64,000 nucleotides of DNA from Paenibacillus montaniterrae. Its GTDB lineage: Bacteria > Bacillota > Bacilli > Paenibacillales > Paenibacillaceae. The notes below the pieces were generated by a model. The model ran no database searches. It saw only the letters and a list, made by a program, of their open reading frames with translations, and was not told the origin of the DNA. The translations under genes and the position numbers were made by a program. Below, one piece after another: positions 8,845 through 17,517 of the stretch. Location of the stretch: positions 1-64,000 of the forward strand of contig NZ_BOSE01000014.1 of assembly GCF_018403185.1 (NCBI RefSeq), in the 5' to 3' direction. Within the stretch, counting starts at the first letter, position 1; every line of letters begins with the position of its first letter.

Positions 8845-9165
8845 TAAACCCCTTCCTTCCCAAGGCTCAAAGCAGCTGCTTAAAGGCCTTGGGACGAAAG
8901 GGGAATGTTCGCGGTACCACCCAGGTTTACTGCAATCTCACAATTGCAGTCTCATGAGGTAAAGCCGATGCTTTACCTGCAGCATGTTAACGGATGCCAG
9001 GCCGGTTGAGCCTACTTGCGGGCGGGCAGGCAATTCATGCCTTCCTTCCGTGTTCGGTCAACAGCTCCGAGACGACACTATACATGCATTACGACAGAGG
9101 TTTCAGCAATCCCTCTGCTCTCTGGACATAAACGCGATTGTATAGCCTTCTCTTCTTCGCTATAT
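8845..9165 (-). promoter_or_regulatory. T-box riboswitch, distal copy (tandem)
   Basis: A second complete leader with GGGTGGTACCGCG (8910-8922), the same AGAGAGCAGAGG element and the same GTGTCGTCTCGGAGCTG specifier region. Its own terminator has stem CCCCTTTCGTCCCAAGG...CCTTGGGAAGGAAGGGG and a T-rich tail near 8840-8905. It is clearly duplicated from, or with, the proximal copy. Two terminators in series should tighten control of ilvB. Confidence 0.9.
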
Positions 9166-9215
9166 TTGTATTTTTCTGATAATATCACAGACATCGCTTT
9201 TTTTCAAACCGAATT

Positions 9216-10094
9216 TTAAACACGTCGAGAAGATTCAAGCTGCTCTGCTTGCTGGCTCTCATAATCGTATAACAGTTGCTGCATCTTATCTACCGTGCCA
9301 TCTGGATGAGGGACATGAATCGTAACGGTCAAATTAGAATCGTTCAAGTAATGAAACGTGACAAGATCAAAATTCAAGATCCCGAGGTTCGGACAATGCA
9401 ATGTCTTAGGCGCATCAATAGCATCGAGAACCTCGTGAGAATCCCAAAATTGTCGAAACTCCCTGCTTGTCTGTGAAAGCGCCTCGAACTGCTCGATCCA
9501 CCAAGGATCGTCAACGTGACGCGCATATCCGGCATGGAAGTTAGCGACGATTCGCCGAGCATGCTGCTCCCACTGGTCTCCCTTTATATAGCGGAAACGG
9601 GGAGAAGTAAACGTCATCCAGACCAAATTCCGCTCCCTATCCGACATAGCCGCAAGATTCCCATTTAATGCGCAGTATGCTTCGTTCCAGGCAATGATAT
9701 TCATGCGCGCATCCATAACGTTCGTAGGGGATAGGTTCTGACTATCCAAAAAACGTTGAAGCTCCGGCGTTACCTTATTAGCTTGCTTCGTACCGGATAA
9801 GGGAAATTGCTTACGGGCAAGATGATACAGATGCTTGCGTTCGGATTCATCCAACCGAAGCACTTTTGCTATTCGATCAAGAACCTCAGCGGATACGTTG
9901 ATATGACGCCCTTGTTCCAAATAAGTATACCAATCCAATCCCACGTCTGCCAGCAGAGCTACCTCGCTGCGGCGAAGTCCGGGTGTACGTCTGCGTCCGG
10001 AATCCGGCAACCCTGCTTGCTTTGGGGTTATTTGTTCACGACGTAATCGCAAAAAACGGGATAATTCCTCATATCGGTCTAATTTGTTTGCCAT
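9216..10094 (-). CDS. XRE-type HTH regulator with MmyB-like ligand-binding domain
   Basis: DNA-binding regulator of 292 residues. The N-terminal helix-turn-helix carries the family hallmark RRRTPGLRRSEVALLADVG followed by WYTYLEQGR. The C-terminal MmyB-like domain includes RNLVWMTFTSP and WEQHARRIVANFHAGYARH. ATG 10094 is chosen over upstream starts because AGGAGG lies 10 bases before it; the GGAGG abuts ATG 10103. The gene is divergent from an NAD(P)H-dependent FMN reductase at 10287, its likely target; this class of regulator often sits beside a reductase or dehydrogenase. A second member of the family is at 34487. Confidence 0.85.
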   Translation of the reverse strand: MANKLDRYEELSRFLRLRREQITPKQAGLPDSGRRRTPGLRRSEVALLADVGLDWYTYLEQGRHINVSAEVLDRIAKVLRLDESERKHLYHLARKQFPLSGTKQANKVTPELQRFLDSQNLSPTNVMDARMNIIAWNEAYCALNGNLAAMSDRERNLVWMTFTSPRFRYIKGDQWEQHARRIVANFHAGYARHVDDPWWIEQFEALSQTSREFRQFWDSHEVLDAIDAPKTLHCPNLGILNFDLVTFHYLNDSNLTVTIHVPHPDGTVDKMQQLLYDYESQQAEQLESSRRV

Positions 10095-10286
10095 GATATC
10101 CATGCCTCCTGCTATTGAAGAACGTAGGATTCCCAATCCTACGATAACTAGATCTCTTCCTGGCCCCTTCGGGTTCATTTAGACTAGTATATGTCCTCCT
10201 TGGGAGGAATAGCAAGAATGGATAGACGGTGATGATCAGCCTTAGCTGTTCAAGTCCATTCAGACCATATTATTGAGGTGATGAAA

Positions 10287-10850
10287 ATGAGAGTTGCCGC
10301 CATAGTCGGAAGCATTCGCAAAGATTCATACAATCTGAAGTTAGCCCGTTATATTCAAAATCGTTATCAGCATCTTTTTCAGCTGGATGTGCTGAACATT
10401 CGGGATCTCCCTTTTTACGATCAGGATATCGAGTCTGTTCCGCCGCAGGCTGTTATCGATTTTAAAGCGAAGGTCGCTGCTGCTGACGCGGTGTTATGGA
10501 TTACTCCGGAATATAATTCGACTATTCCCGGCGTCATGGGGAACGCGATTGACTGGTTATCCCGCGTAGATCGAGTCATGATCGGGAAGCCCTCATGGAT
10601 CATCGGATCTTCCATGGGATTGTTGGGATCAGTCAAAGCACAGGGCCATCTGCGTGACATTCTGTTCTCATCCGGTATTTCCTCGCCGCTGTTGCCTGGA
10701 AATGAAACGTACATTGGTCTTGTTCATGAGAAGCTTGATGAGAAGGGGGAACTGACCGATGGACCTACCATTCAGTACCTTGATCTTGTAACTGACAATT
10801 TCGTGAAATGGATGAAGGAGCTCTCCCAATTGAAGCAGCTCCAAGCCTAA
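10287..10850 (+). CDS. NAD(P)H-dependent FMN reductase family oxidoreductase
   Basis: Flavodoxin-fold reductase of 188 residues, normal for the family. It has the N-terminal phosphate-binding loop VGSIRKDSYN and the flavin-contact motif PEYNSTIPGVMGNAIDWLSR. Enzymes of this type reduce quinones, azo dyes, chromate or flavins in the cytoplasm. GAGGTG six bases upstream supports ATG 10287 rather than the overlapping GTG 10278. It lies opposite the XRE regulator and 30 bp upstream of a Dabb gene, so it heads a two-gene operon. Substrate not determinable. Confidence 0.88.
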   Translation: MRVAAIVGSIRKDSYNLKLARYIQNRYQHLFQLDVLNIRDLPFYDQDIESVPPQAVIDFKAKVAAADAVLWITPEYNSTIPGVMGNAIDWLSRVDRVMIGKPSWIIGSSMGLLGSVKAQGHLRDILFSSGISSPLLPGNETYIGLVHEKLDEKGELTDGPTIQYLDLVTDNFVKWMKELSQLKQLQA

Positions 10851-10879
10851 AAATAAACAGAAGCCTTGGAGGGAATAAA

Positions 10880-11182
10880 ATGTTTGAACATATCGTGCTA
10901 TTGAAATTTAAGCCCGATGCTTCTATTGAAGTTCAAGAAAATGCAATAAAACTTGCATATGACTTTAAAGGGAACATTCCGGGAATCGTGCAACTTAGTG
11001 CCGGGATTAACGCTACGGAGGAAATAGAGCATACGCACGGGTTTACGCTGGGGATCCGGGTCACTTTTGAGGATCAACAGGCTTGCCGGGACTATATTCA
11101 GCATCCTCTGCATCAAAGCTTATTGCAATCCATTGGCCCGTTTGTTGAAGAAATCGTTGTTATGGATTACCCGTTTGCTTAA
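10880..11182 (+). CDS. Dabb family (stress-responsive alpha/beta barrel) protein
   Basis: Dimeric alpha/beta-barrel protein of 100 residues. It starts MFEHIVLLKFKPDAS, the standard Dabb opening (H-x-V-x-x-K-F), and ends with HPLHQSLLQSIGPFVEEIVVMDY. GGAGGG seven bases upstream fixes ATG 10880. It lies directly after the FMN reductase and before a strong terminator, so the two are probably one transcript under the divergent XRE regulator. Molecular role unknown for most members; ligand binding or a small catalytic role is possible. Confidence 0.85.
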   Translation: MFEHIVLLKFKPDASIEVQENAIKLAYDFKGNIPGIVQLSAGINATEEIEHTHGFTLGIRVTFEDQQACRDYIQHPLHQSLLQSIGPFVEEIVVMDYPFA

Positions 11183-11225
11183 TGCTCCCCTTTAGGTGTG
11201 ATTCTATCTCTTGCGAGCAAGGAAC

Positions 11226-11275
11226 CGCGGCCATTCCCTGATCCTGCATCAGGGAATGGCCGCATTATTTTTTTA
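11226..11275 (+). terminator. intrinsic terminator after the Dabb gene
   Basis: Strong stem GCGGCCATTCCCTGAT...ATCAGGGAATGGCCGC followed by ATTATTTTTTT. It ends the plus-strand operon; the minus-strand NTF2-like gene stops just beyond. Confidence 0.9.
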
Positions 11276-11291
11276 TACTGGTTACTTCTCA

Positions 11292-11735
11292 TTACTTGCT
11301 TAATTTCATGAATATTTTTTGCATTAGGCCGGGTTTGGAGATCCTGCTGTTCTGAAAGGCAGCTATGACCCACTTGCCATTCTGATTTACAACGACATTC
11401 GTATTGATGGAGTCTCTTTGGCTTGGGGCGCTCTTTTGCCATCTTAATTTGACGACACCAAGCCCGTGAAAGATAGCGATCCCCGGCGTGATAAAGCGGA
11501 TATTCTTGATCTCGCCTTCCAGCGTTGACCCTCTCAACACACCGTTCCATAATTCCTGATGCGTTTCGGCAATCGCATTTCTCCCTTGCAAATGCTCTCC
11601 CTGAAACGTCACATAGTCTGCATCTTCCGTAAAACATGAACCATAGGCCGTCCCATCGCCATGATCCCATGCGAATTTAAGCTTTTGAAAAAGGGATTCA
11701 ATTTCTTTTATATCCTGTGTTTGCTTCATATCCAT
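11292..11735 (-). CDS. SgcJ/EcaC-like NTF2-fold protein
   Basis: A 147-residue protein of the NTF2-like fold. It has the early helix segment ESLFQKLKFAWDHGDGTAYG, the pocket strand CFTEDADYVTFQGEHLQGR, and the C-terminal strands NQNGKWVIAAFQNSR. This matches SgcJ/EcaC family proteins, which bind small ligands and are usually found beside MarR or TetR regulators. SD GGAG is ten bases before the ATG. It is divergent from MarR 11957, with a MarR-type site in the shared promoter region. Enzymatic activity not shown. Confidence 0.78.
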   Translation of the reverse strand: MDMKQTQDIKEIESLFQKLKFAWDHGDGTAYGSCFTEDADYVTFQGEHLQGRNAIAETHQELWNGVLRGSTLEGEIKNIRFITPGIAIFHGLGVVKLRWQKSAPSQRDSINTNVVVNQNGKWVIAAFQNSRISKPGLMQKIFMKLSK

Positions 11736-11909
11736 GTTGACTCACTCCTTTGTTTATTTTTTCTTCTTCTTTTAGGTAGTGGCAAACCAATTCTTGTTCG
11801 TATTCGTTGGTTGATCCTTTCCACGATTATATCGTTTGGTCATTCAGATAACTTGTGCTATAATCGGAGAAATAAAGTCTTGATACATAAATATTCTTAA
11901 TACATTAAT

Positions 11910-11929
11910 TATCTTTATTGATTAAGATA
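11910..11929. promoter_or_regulatory. MarR-type operator between the NTF2-like and second MarR genes
   Basis: TATCTT-N8-AAGATA, the same half sites as at 3173-3191 (which has N7), located 28 bp before the MarR start. It probably serves both divergent genes. Confidence 0.5.
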
Positions 11930-11956
11930 TATTTATATTAACCAGGGGGTATTACA

Positions 11957-12460
11957 ATGTCAAGGGATAATTCTTCTTTCGCTGAACTTTCTTCCGTGCA
12001 GCAAGATCTACTGCAGGAATTGCGACAAAACAGCGCACGCGCCGTCATCTTCCATCAATTCATTTCCGAAAAGCTAGGGTTGAATGCCACCGATCACAAA
12101 TGCTTGGATTACCTGAATCATGCCGGACCTGTAACAGCTGGGCAGTTGGCACAGCTCACCGGGCTGACCACGGGAGCTGTAACGAGTGTAATCGATCGTT
12201 TGGAACAAACAGGTTATGTAGTTCGGGATAAGGATCCGAATGATCGCAGGCGTGTAGTCGTCAAGCCTGTGCCGGAAGGATCAGCTAGAATCTCGCCCAT
12301 GTTCCAATCGGTCATGCAATCAACGCTTCAGATCATTTCCCAATATACCGATCAGGAGCTGCAGTTAATTCTTAACTTTATTAAGCAGTGCAATGAAATG
12401 ACGTTAGCCGAGATAAACAAGCTGAAGAAGGAAACGGAGAAGGGGCTGTCTGAAAAGTAA
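11957..12460 (+). CDS. MarR family transcriptional regulator (second paralogue)
   Basis: Winged-helix repressor of 167 residues. Core TAGQLAQLTGLTTGAVTSVI and wing DKDPNDRRRVVV are nearly the same as in the MarR at 3351. Recognition-helix residues are conserved between the two, which fits their shared operator half sites. SD AGGGGG lies before the ATG. It is divergent from the NTF2-like protein, its likely target together with itself. Cross-talk with the oxidase-linked MarR is possible. Ligand unknown. Confidence 0.88.
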   Translation: MSRDNSSFAELSSVQQDLLQELRQNSARAVIFHQFISEKLGLNATDHKCLDYLNHAGPVTAGQLAQLTGLTTGAVTSVIDRLEQTGYVVRDKDPNDRRRVVVKPVPEGSARISPMFQSVMQSTLQIISQYTDQELQLILNFIKQCNEMTLAEINKLKKETEKGLSEK

Positions 12461-12499
12461 AGGGCTGAAAGGCTGGCAAAAGGATGGCTAGTCGCTAAG

Positions 12500-12558
12500 G
12501 AAGCTGGATAACGTTATGTGTGACCAAACGGATCATTTAACGTTATCCAGCTTCTTTA
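12500..12558 (+). terminator. terminator after the second MarR gene
   Basis: Stem AAGCTGGATAACGTTA...TAACGTTATCCAGCTT then CTTTAATC, 40 bp after the stop. The remainder of 12461-12725 holds only the next hairpin. Confidence 0.75.
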
Positions 12559-12662
12559 ATCTTCACTTTAACCTTGCAAAAGGCTTACAGCTCAGCCTCT
12601 TCTCTTTTGTTTACTAGACACTTCTTCTCAGGTCCTCTCTTTAATGTAAAGAATCCGCCCAC

Positions 12663-12698
12663 AAAAAAAAGCTCTCAGGATGTATAATCCTGAGAGCT
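12663..12698 (-). terminator. terminator of the M56 peptidase gene
   Basis: AGCTCTCAGGAT/ATCCTGAGAGCT stem with eight T on the minus strand, 28 bp after the M56 stop. Nearly the same hairpin appears at 20724-20758 and 59459-59492. Confidence 0.85.
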
Positions 12699-12725
12699 GA
12701 ACTCAGTATGGATACGCAAAACTGC

Positions 12726-14135
12726 TTATTGTTGCTCTACTGGCTCCAGTGGATCAATCGCTGTTTCACCATTCCAGAGCATCCACTTCACATGCGGACC
12801 TGTGCTATGCCCAGTTGATCCCATAGTACCAATTTGTGCCCCTGCACTCACTCGTTCTCCAGCTTTAACCTGCAAGCTTTCCAAGTGACTATATGTCGTG
12901 ACATAGCCTCCATCATGAGCAATGCGAATATAATTGCCTTCCTTTTTAACATATTCCGCCTGCTCCACAACACCGTCTGCTGCTGCGAATATAGCTGTTC
13001 CTTCAGCATTCGCTATACTCACATAAGGCCGTTCGGTCTGAAATTCATTCGTTACTTTACCTTCAGCAGGAATATTGAATGTCAGAACATTTAACTCTTT
13101 CGATAAAGCTGTCGTATTCTTCCCTGTAAATGTCATGATGGCGATAATAACGACCACTCCAACAAGAAGCGGTGTCCATACTCGTTTATTGCTTGCAACT
13201 TGCTTGATCATTTCAATCCTCCTTCTGGTCAATGTTCGCGATGACGAACCTTTAAAAGATAGAAGCCCGTGAACGACTTGTCCTTGCATTAGCTTCCATG
13301 ATGCCACTCGCAGCAACGTTGTCCCATATTGCTGACTATCCGTGTATCGCAGTGCCACACGATCACAAGACAATTCCTGATCCTCCCGCATCATACGATA
13401 AGCTATCCATACTAACGGATTAAACCAATTGACAATAACCAGCATAGCCATAGCATGATTCCAAATTATATCGCCTCTGCGCACATGAATGAGTTCATGC
13501 AGCAAAATATTGCGCCATTCATCAGCATGCAAATGACCGATTAGCTTGGAAGGAATAAGAATCCGCGGTCTGATCCATCCACTCAAAACTGGATACGCTA
13601 CCCGATTGGATTGTGCAATCCTCACATGTCTTCGCATCTTTAATTCTTGTTTGCACTTGTCCAATATTAGACGCAATTCGTCAGCCGGCCTACAACCCGC
13701 ACGACGAATCGTATAGATAGCGTACACGGACAGACCTGCGTAGACCAGAAACAAGGCAGCCGTTACAACTGCCCATATCGCGAATATAATCTCCCAAACA
13801 TTCAAGGCTCCACTCATCTCTTTCCACTGCTGAACAGGTGCAGCGAGTGAACGCAGTTCAGAGCTTGTCCATAGCGCAGCCGCTTCATTGTGACTGACCA
13901 CGGCTCCTCCACCTTGAATAGACTGCCAAAGCTGAATCGGGCCTGGCGGCGTCCACGGCATCCACAATCTTACAATACATATAAGCCAAAGTGTGTAGAC
14001 AACATGGACATGCAGCCGCAGCACGGGCATTCTGCGTATCAACAAGATAAGCAAGATGAGTCCGACTGCTACCGGAGCCGTTACAAGAACATGTTGGAAT
14101 AAGGAAAATGCCCATCCTGCGATATTGGCCTGCAT
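12726..14135 (-). CDS. BlaR1-type M56 membrane metallopeptidase fused to a degenerate M23 domain
   Basis: Membrane zinc peptidase of 469 residues. TM segments lie near 15-33, 40-58 and 115-137, followed by the cytoplasmic M56 site HELIH (213-217) with downstream ligand region REDQELSCD, and another TM near 315-335. After it, residues of about 345-469 form a LytM/M23-like domain (EGTAIFAAADGVVEQAEY, YSHLESLQVKAGERV, GSTGHSTGPH). The M23 zinc ligands look lost: the H-x-G-x-D site is replaced by RPYVSIAN, and H-x-H reads HVK. It starts directly after the blaI-like stop (TAAATG), so they form an operon. The M23-like part probably senses wall fragments or antibiotics and triggers cleavage of the repressor (inferred). 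Confidence 0.85.
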   Translation of the reverse strand: MQANIAGWAFSLFQHVLVTAPVAVGLILLILLIRRMPVLRLHVHVVYTLWLICIVRLWMPWTPPGPIQLWQSIQGGGAVVSHNEAAALWTSSELRSLAAPVQQWKEMSGALNVWEIIFAIWAVVTAALFLVYAGLSVYAIYTIRRAGCRPADELRLILDKCKQELKMRRHVRIAQSNRVAYPVLSGWIRPRILIPSKLIGHLHADEWRNILLHELIHVRRGDIIWNHAMAMLVIVNWFNPLVWIAYRMMREDQELSCDRVALRYTDSQQYGTTLLRVASWKLMQGQVVHGLLSFKGSSSRTLTRRRIEMIKQVASNKRVWTPLLVGVVVIIAIMTFTGKNTTALSKELNVLTFNIPAEGKVTNEFQTERPYVSIANAEGTAIFAAADGVVEQAEYVKKEGNYIRIAHDGGYVTTYSHLESLQVKAGERVSAGAQIGTMGSTGHSTGPHVKWMLWNGETAIDPLEPVEQQ

Positions 14136-14519
14136 TTAGCGTTTTTCCTCCAACATTTTTTTCAATTGCTCGATCTCTTCCTTGCTCAATTGCTCATCCT
14201 GAATAAAGTGGGCGAGCATCGGTGATAGCGCCCCACCATAAATGCGTTGCAAAAAAGTTTTGCGCTCTTCACGAATACAATCTTCCTCCGCAACAAGTGG
14301 CGAATAGTAATACACACGTCCTCTCGATTCAAATTGAATGGCACCCTTCTTCAACAGACGATTGATTAACGCCTTCACTGTTTTCGGACTCCACTCCATC
14401 GGTTCAGAGAGCTGGTCAATGACTTCCTGAGCAGTGATCGGTGATTTCCTCCAAAGCACTTTCATCACTTCCCACTCTGCCGCAGATATATTCGGGATGT
14501 TCACCTCGTAAAACAACAC
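14136..14519 (-). CDS. BlaI/MecI/CopY family repressor
   Basis: Winged-helix repressor of about 122-127 residues. It has ISAAEWEVMKVLWRKSPITA, the recognition helix region WSPKTVKALINRLLKKGAI, and a C-terminal dimer region rich in Glu/Lys. The start is unclear: GTG 14519, TTG 14516 and GTG 14504 are possible, and homologues suggest the last (MNIPNISAAEW). Two perfect palindromes with a TACA-N2-TGTA core lie upstream and should be its operators. It is translationally adjacent to the M56 peptidase that would inactivate it. No beta-lactamase gene is nearby. Confidence 0.92.
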   Translation of the reverse strand: MLFYEVNIPNISAAEWEVMKVLWRKSPITAQEVIDQLSEPMEWSPKTVKALINRLLKKGAIQFESRGRVYYYSPLVAEEDCIREERKTFLQRIYGGALSPMLAHFIQDEQLSKEEIEQLKKMLEEKR

Positions 14520-14532
14520 CTTTCTAAATTAG

Positions 14533-14575
14533 GATTACACGTGTAATTCTAATTTATATGATTACACGTGTAATC
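14533..14575. promoter_or_regulatory. two BlaI-type operators
   Basis: ATTACACGTGTAAT is found twice, at 14534-14547 and 14561-14574, centre to centre 27 bp, just upstream of the blaI-like gene. Each has the TACA-N2-TGTA form typical of BlaI/MecI boxes. They may also affect the divergent GH35 gene 155 bp away. Confidence 0.8.
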
Positions 14576-14606
14576 GTAAATGTCAAGCTTTGTCATTTAC
14601 ATTTTA

Positions 14607-14620
14607 ATTTTCATGAAAAT
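14607..14620. promoter_or_regulatory. palindrome ATTTTCATGAAAAT upstream of the GH35 gene
   Basis: A perfect 14-bp inverted repeat about 110 bp before the beta-galactosidase start. It could be an operator for an unlinked regulator; nothing more can be said. Confidence 0.3.
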
Positions 14621-14728
14621 GTTCATTTTGTGCTACTTTCTCATTATGAAATCCTATCGACTTAGTCATCTCTTAAGCTACAATAGCTTTAATAGTAACG
14701 AGACGAAGAGATGAGAGGATGAATAGCG

Positions 14729-16792
14729 ATGTATACGTTCAAGGATTATCAGCAGCCAAAGATATTAAAGAATCATTTGAAGCTTGGAGGATCGAATCCG
14801 GAAGGAGAAAAAATGGATATCACCAGCTTATATTTTACCCGTAACGGTAAACCATGGATTCCAGTAATGGGTGAATTTCATTTTTCAAGATATGATAGAG
14901 CATATTGGTATGAAGAGCTCTGCAAAATGAAAGCAGGCGGTGTTACGCTTGTATCTACTTACATCTTCTGGATCTATCACGAGGAAATTGAAGGTGAATT
15001 CGACTTCTCAGGTGACAATGATCTGCGTGCTTTTATACTTGAATGTAAAAGAGCCGGACTGGAGGTCGTCATTCGCATTGGACCATGGGCGCATGGTGAA
15101 TGCAGGAACGGAGGATTCCCTGATTGGCTGCTCAAGAAATCATTCAAGCTGCGCGAAAATAATGCTGAATACCTTGAACTCGTACGTACATTTTACGGAA
15201 AAATTGCAGAGCAGGTGCAGGGGCTTTTTTATAAGGACGGAGGAAATATCATCGCCGTCCAATTAGAGAATGAATTAACGCACGATGCAGATCATCTGCT
15301 TCAATTAAAAGAGATTGCTATCGAATGCGGTATGATTGCTCCTATATATACAGTAACAGGCTGGAATGCTGCTGCAGGCGCCAAAATTCCTGTTGATGAA
15401 GTCGTTCCTGTGTTTGGCGGATACTGTGATGCGCCTTGGGACAATCACTTGAATCAACTGCCGCCATCTCCGCATTACTTTTTTACGGGCATGCGCAATG
15501 ACACAGGAATCGGAGCCGATCTCCTTCCGCAGGAGCTTACAAGCGATGATGGTTGGCAGCTGCCATATGAAAGGTATCCGTTTGCAACCTGCGAGTTAGG
15601 TGGAGGGATGCAAGTCACTCATCACCGCAGACCGCTTGTTAAAGGGATGGATATCTATGCGATATCACTTGTTAAGCTCGGAGATGGTAACAATCTGGTT
15701 GGCTACTATATGTACCATGGTGGCACGAATAAGCTGGGCAAACGATCGACATTACAGGAATCGAAAGCTACAGGGTATCCGAATGATTACCCTATTCTTT
15801 CCTATGACTTTCAGACTGCACTATCGGAATACGGCGAGGTGCGAGAGCAATACAGGCTGCTAAACCTCTTGCATTTATTTGTACAAGATTTCGGGGAAGC
15901 TTTGGCGCCACTGGTCAGAGTAGAGGCTCAAAATACTGTGAAACGAGACGATACTTCTTCCTTGCGCTATGTGATGCGTACAGACGGCGAGCGAGGGTTT
16001 GTATTTATCAATCATTACCAGAGACTTACCAAGCTTGAGGACATCCGAAATGTTGTTATCAATACGGGCGCCGTCACCTTTCCAGCAATAGATGTTTGTG
16101 GAGATGCAAGCTTCTTTATGCCATTCCATATGAACCTGTCCGGCAATATTCTGAACTATGCAACGGCGCAGCCATTATGCAGGCAAGGAGATACTTATTT
16201 CTTCGCACAAATACCAGGGGTTACAGCGGAATATCAATTTAGTGACGGTCAGAGGCTGACAGCTGAGCCAGGGATTGACGCATTGCTTAAAATCAATGAT
16301 ATTGTCATTGTGACACTCACCTGGGAGCAAGCGAAATATTTGCGCAAATTAGATGGTGAGATTTATTTAGGTGACGGGTGCGACCTTTATAAAGCTAACG
16401 ACACCATATATGCCGTAGCAGATGGAGAATACCAATATTGGCGCTGGAACGGGGAAGGCTTTCAACGTAATTTCATTCAGCAGCCTTACACCGAGCCCGT
16501 TGTTTCCTTTATCAATATCGAGCCGCCACCGTTTACTGCTAAATATGTCGATGAACTGCATATCGGCGGTGAAAGGAACCTATCATGGCAAAAAATTGTG
16601 GTGCATGGAACTCAAGGCTTTGTAAATATAGATTATTACGGCGATGCTGCACAGCTATATGCTGATGGAGAGCTTGTTGCCGACAGCTTTTATTACGGAG
16701 AGGTTTGGAGAGTACCAGCACGTCTTCTGCATGGGAAGGAATGCTATCTTGTCGTATCTGAGCTGCGGGATGATTTTTATCGAGAGTTTTAA
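14729..16792 (+). CDS. GH35 family beta-galactosidase
   Basis: Glycoside hydrolase expected to release terminal beta-galactose from oligosaccharides. The 687-residue protein has an N-terminal TIM barrel with GEFHFSRYDRAYW and the acid/base motif IIAVQLENE (E182). The likely nucleophile lies in ATCELGGG (E289). Beta-rich C-terminal domains follow. No signal peptide is seen, so it should act inside the cell on imported sugars. SD GAGAGGA precedes the ATG. It stands alone with no transporter or regulator next to it. Galactose specificity is from the family only. Confidence 0.85.
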   Translation: MYTFKDYQQPKILKNHLKLGGSNPEGEKMDITSLYFTRNGKPWIPVMGEFHFSRYDRAYWYEELCKMKAGGVTLVSTYIFWIYHEEIEGEFDFSGDNDLRAFILECKRAGLEVVIRIGPWAHGECRNGGFPDWLLKKSFKLRENNAEYLELVRTFYGKIAEQVQGLFYKDGGNIIAVQLENELTHDADHLLQLKEIAIECGMIAPIYTVTGWNAAAGAKIPVDEVVPVFGGYCDAPWDNHLNQLPPSPHYFFTGMRNDTGIGADLLPQELTSDDGWQLPYERYPFATCELGGGMQVTHHRRPLVKGMDIYAISLVKLGDGNNLVGYYMYHGGTNKLGKRSTLQESKATGYPNDYPILSYDFQTALSEYGEVREQYRLLNLLHLFVQDFGEALAPLVRVEAQNTVKRDDTSSLRYVMRTDGERGFVFINHYQRLTKLEDIRNVVINTGAVTFPAIDVCGDASFFMPFHMNLSGNILNYATAQPLCRQGDTYFFAQIPGVTAEYQFSDGQRLTAEPGIDALLKINDIVIVTLTWEQAKYLRKLDGEIYLGDGCDLYKANDTIYAVADGEYQYWRWNGEGFQRNFIQQPYTEPVVSFINIEPPPFTAKYVDELHIGGERNLSWQKIVVHGTQGFVNIDYYGDAAQLYADGELVADSFYYGEVWRVPARLLHGKECYLVVSELRDDFYREF

Positions 16793-16985
16793 CGAGTATA
16801 GAATGCGCTGTCAAGCCCTTTAACATTAGATTTTTATCATCGAATTCTAATAAACCTCTCATTTATCAAGTATGATCAAGCTTTACTTTGCTACAGGTAA
16901 ATTGCGGCAATCTTTTCTGTGCTATACTGTTTTTCGGGACAGGCCCATACTAAAATATTTTATAGTCATCAGGAGGATTGCCACA

Positions 16986-17486
16986 ATGAAACTGAATAAA
17001 AGCTCTCTTATTAAATTCATCGCAGTTGCCAGCGTATGCTTCACGGTCGCTTTTAGCGGAATAGCAGTTACTGCCTCTAATACTAATACGGTTCATGCGG
17101 CGACAAGCGGCTCTGCGAGCAGCGTGATCGCAACAGGGAAACAATATCTCGGTGTTCCTTATGAATTTGGAGCAAAATCAGGCATTACATCTGCCTTCGA
17201 TTGCTCGTCCTTTACACAATATGTGTTCAAAAAGAACGGGATTTCTCTTCCGAGAACCTCGAGACAGCAAGCAAAAGCAGGTACGTATGTATCGAAATCA
17301 AATTTGCAGGCTGGCGATTTGATTTTCTCCGATACGAATCGTGACGGCGTCATCAACCATGTGAGCATATATATGGGCGATAACAAGCTTCTTCATACTT
17401 ACAGCAAAAACGTTGGCGTAACGATCTCGACTTTTAAAGGCAGCACATGGGATAAAACCTATGTAACAGCCCGTCGCGTATTGTAA
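16986..17486 (+). CDS. secreted NlpC/P60 family peptidoglycan hydrolase
   Basis: Exported cell-wall cysteine peptidase of 166 residues that would cut gamma-D-Glu-diamino acid links in stem peptides. A signal peptide (MKLNKSSLIKF then a hydrophobic stretch to about residue 38, AHA-like cleavage HAA) precedes a compact NlpC domain. Catalytic residues are Cys73 in FDCSSF, His125 in INHVSIYMG and His137 in LHTYS. No binding domain such as LysM or SH3 is present. ATG 16986 has AGGAGG eight bases upstream; longer upstream readings are not supported. Confidence 0.92.
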   Translation: MKLNKSSLIKFIAVASVCFTVAFSGIAVTASNTNTVHAATSGSASSVIATGKQYLGVPYEFGAKSGITSAFDCSSFTQYVFKKNGISLPRTSRQQAKAGTYVSKSNLQAGDLIFSDTNRDGVINHVSIYMGDNKLLHTYSKNVGVTISTFKGSTWDKTYVTARRVL

Positions 17487-17517
17487 GAACATCTAAAGAA
17501 TATCCTAAATAGCATCT

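Noticed and set aside
11179..11670. 163-codon minus-strand frame
   Set aside because: Alternative frame of the NTF2-like gene and passes through the terminator at 11226-11275.
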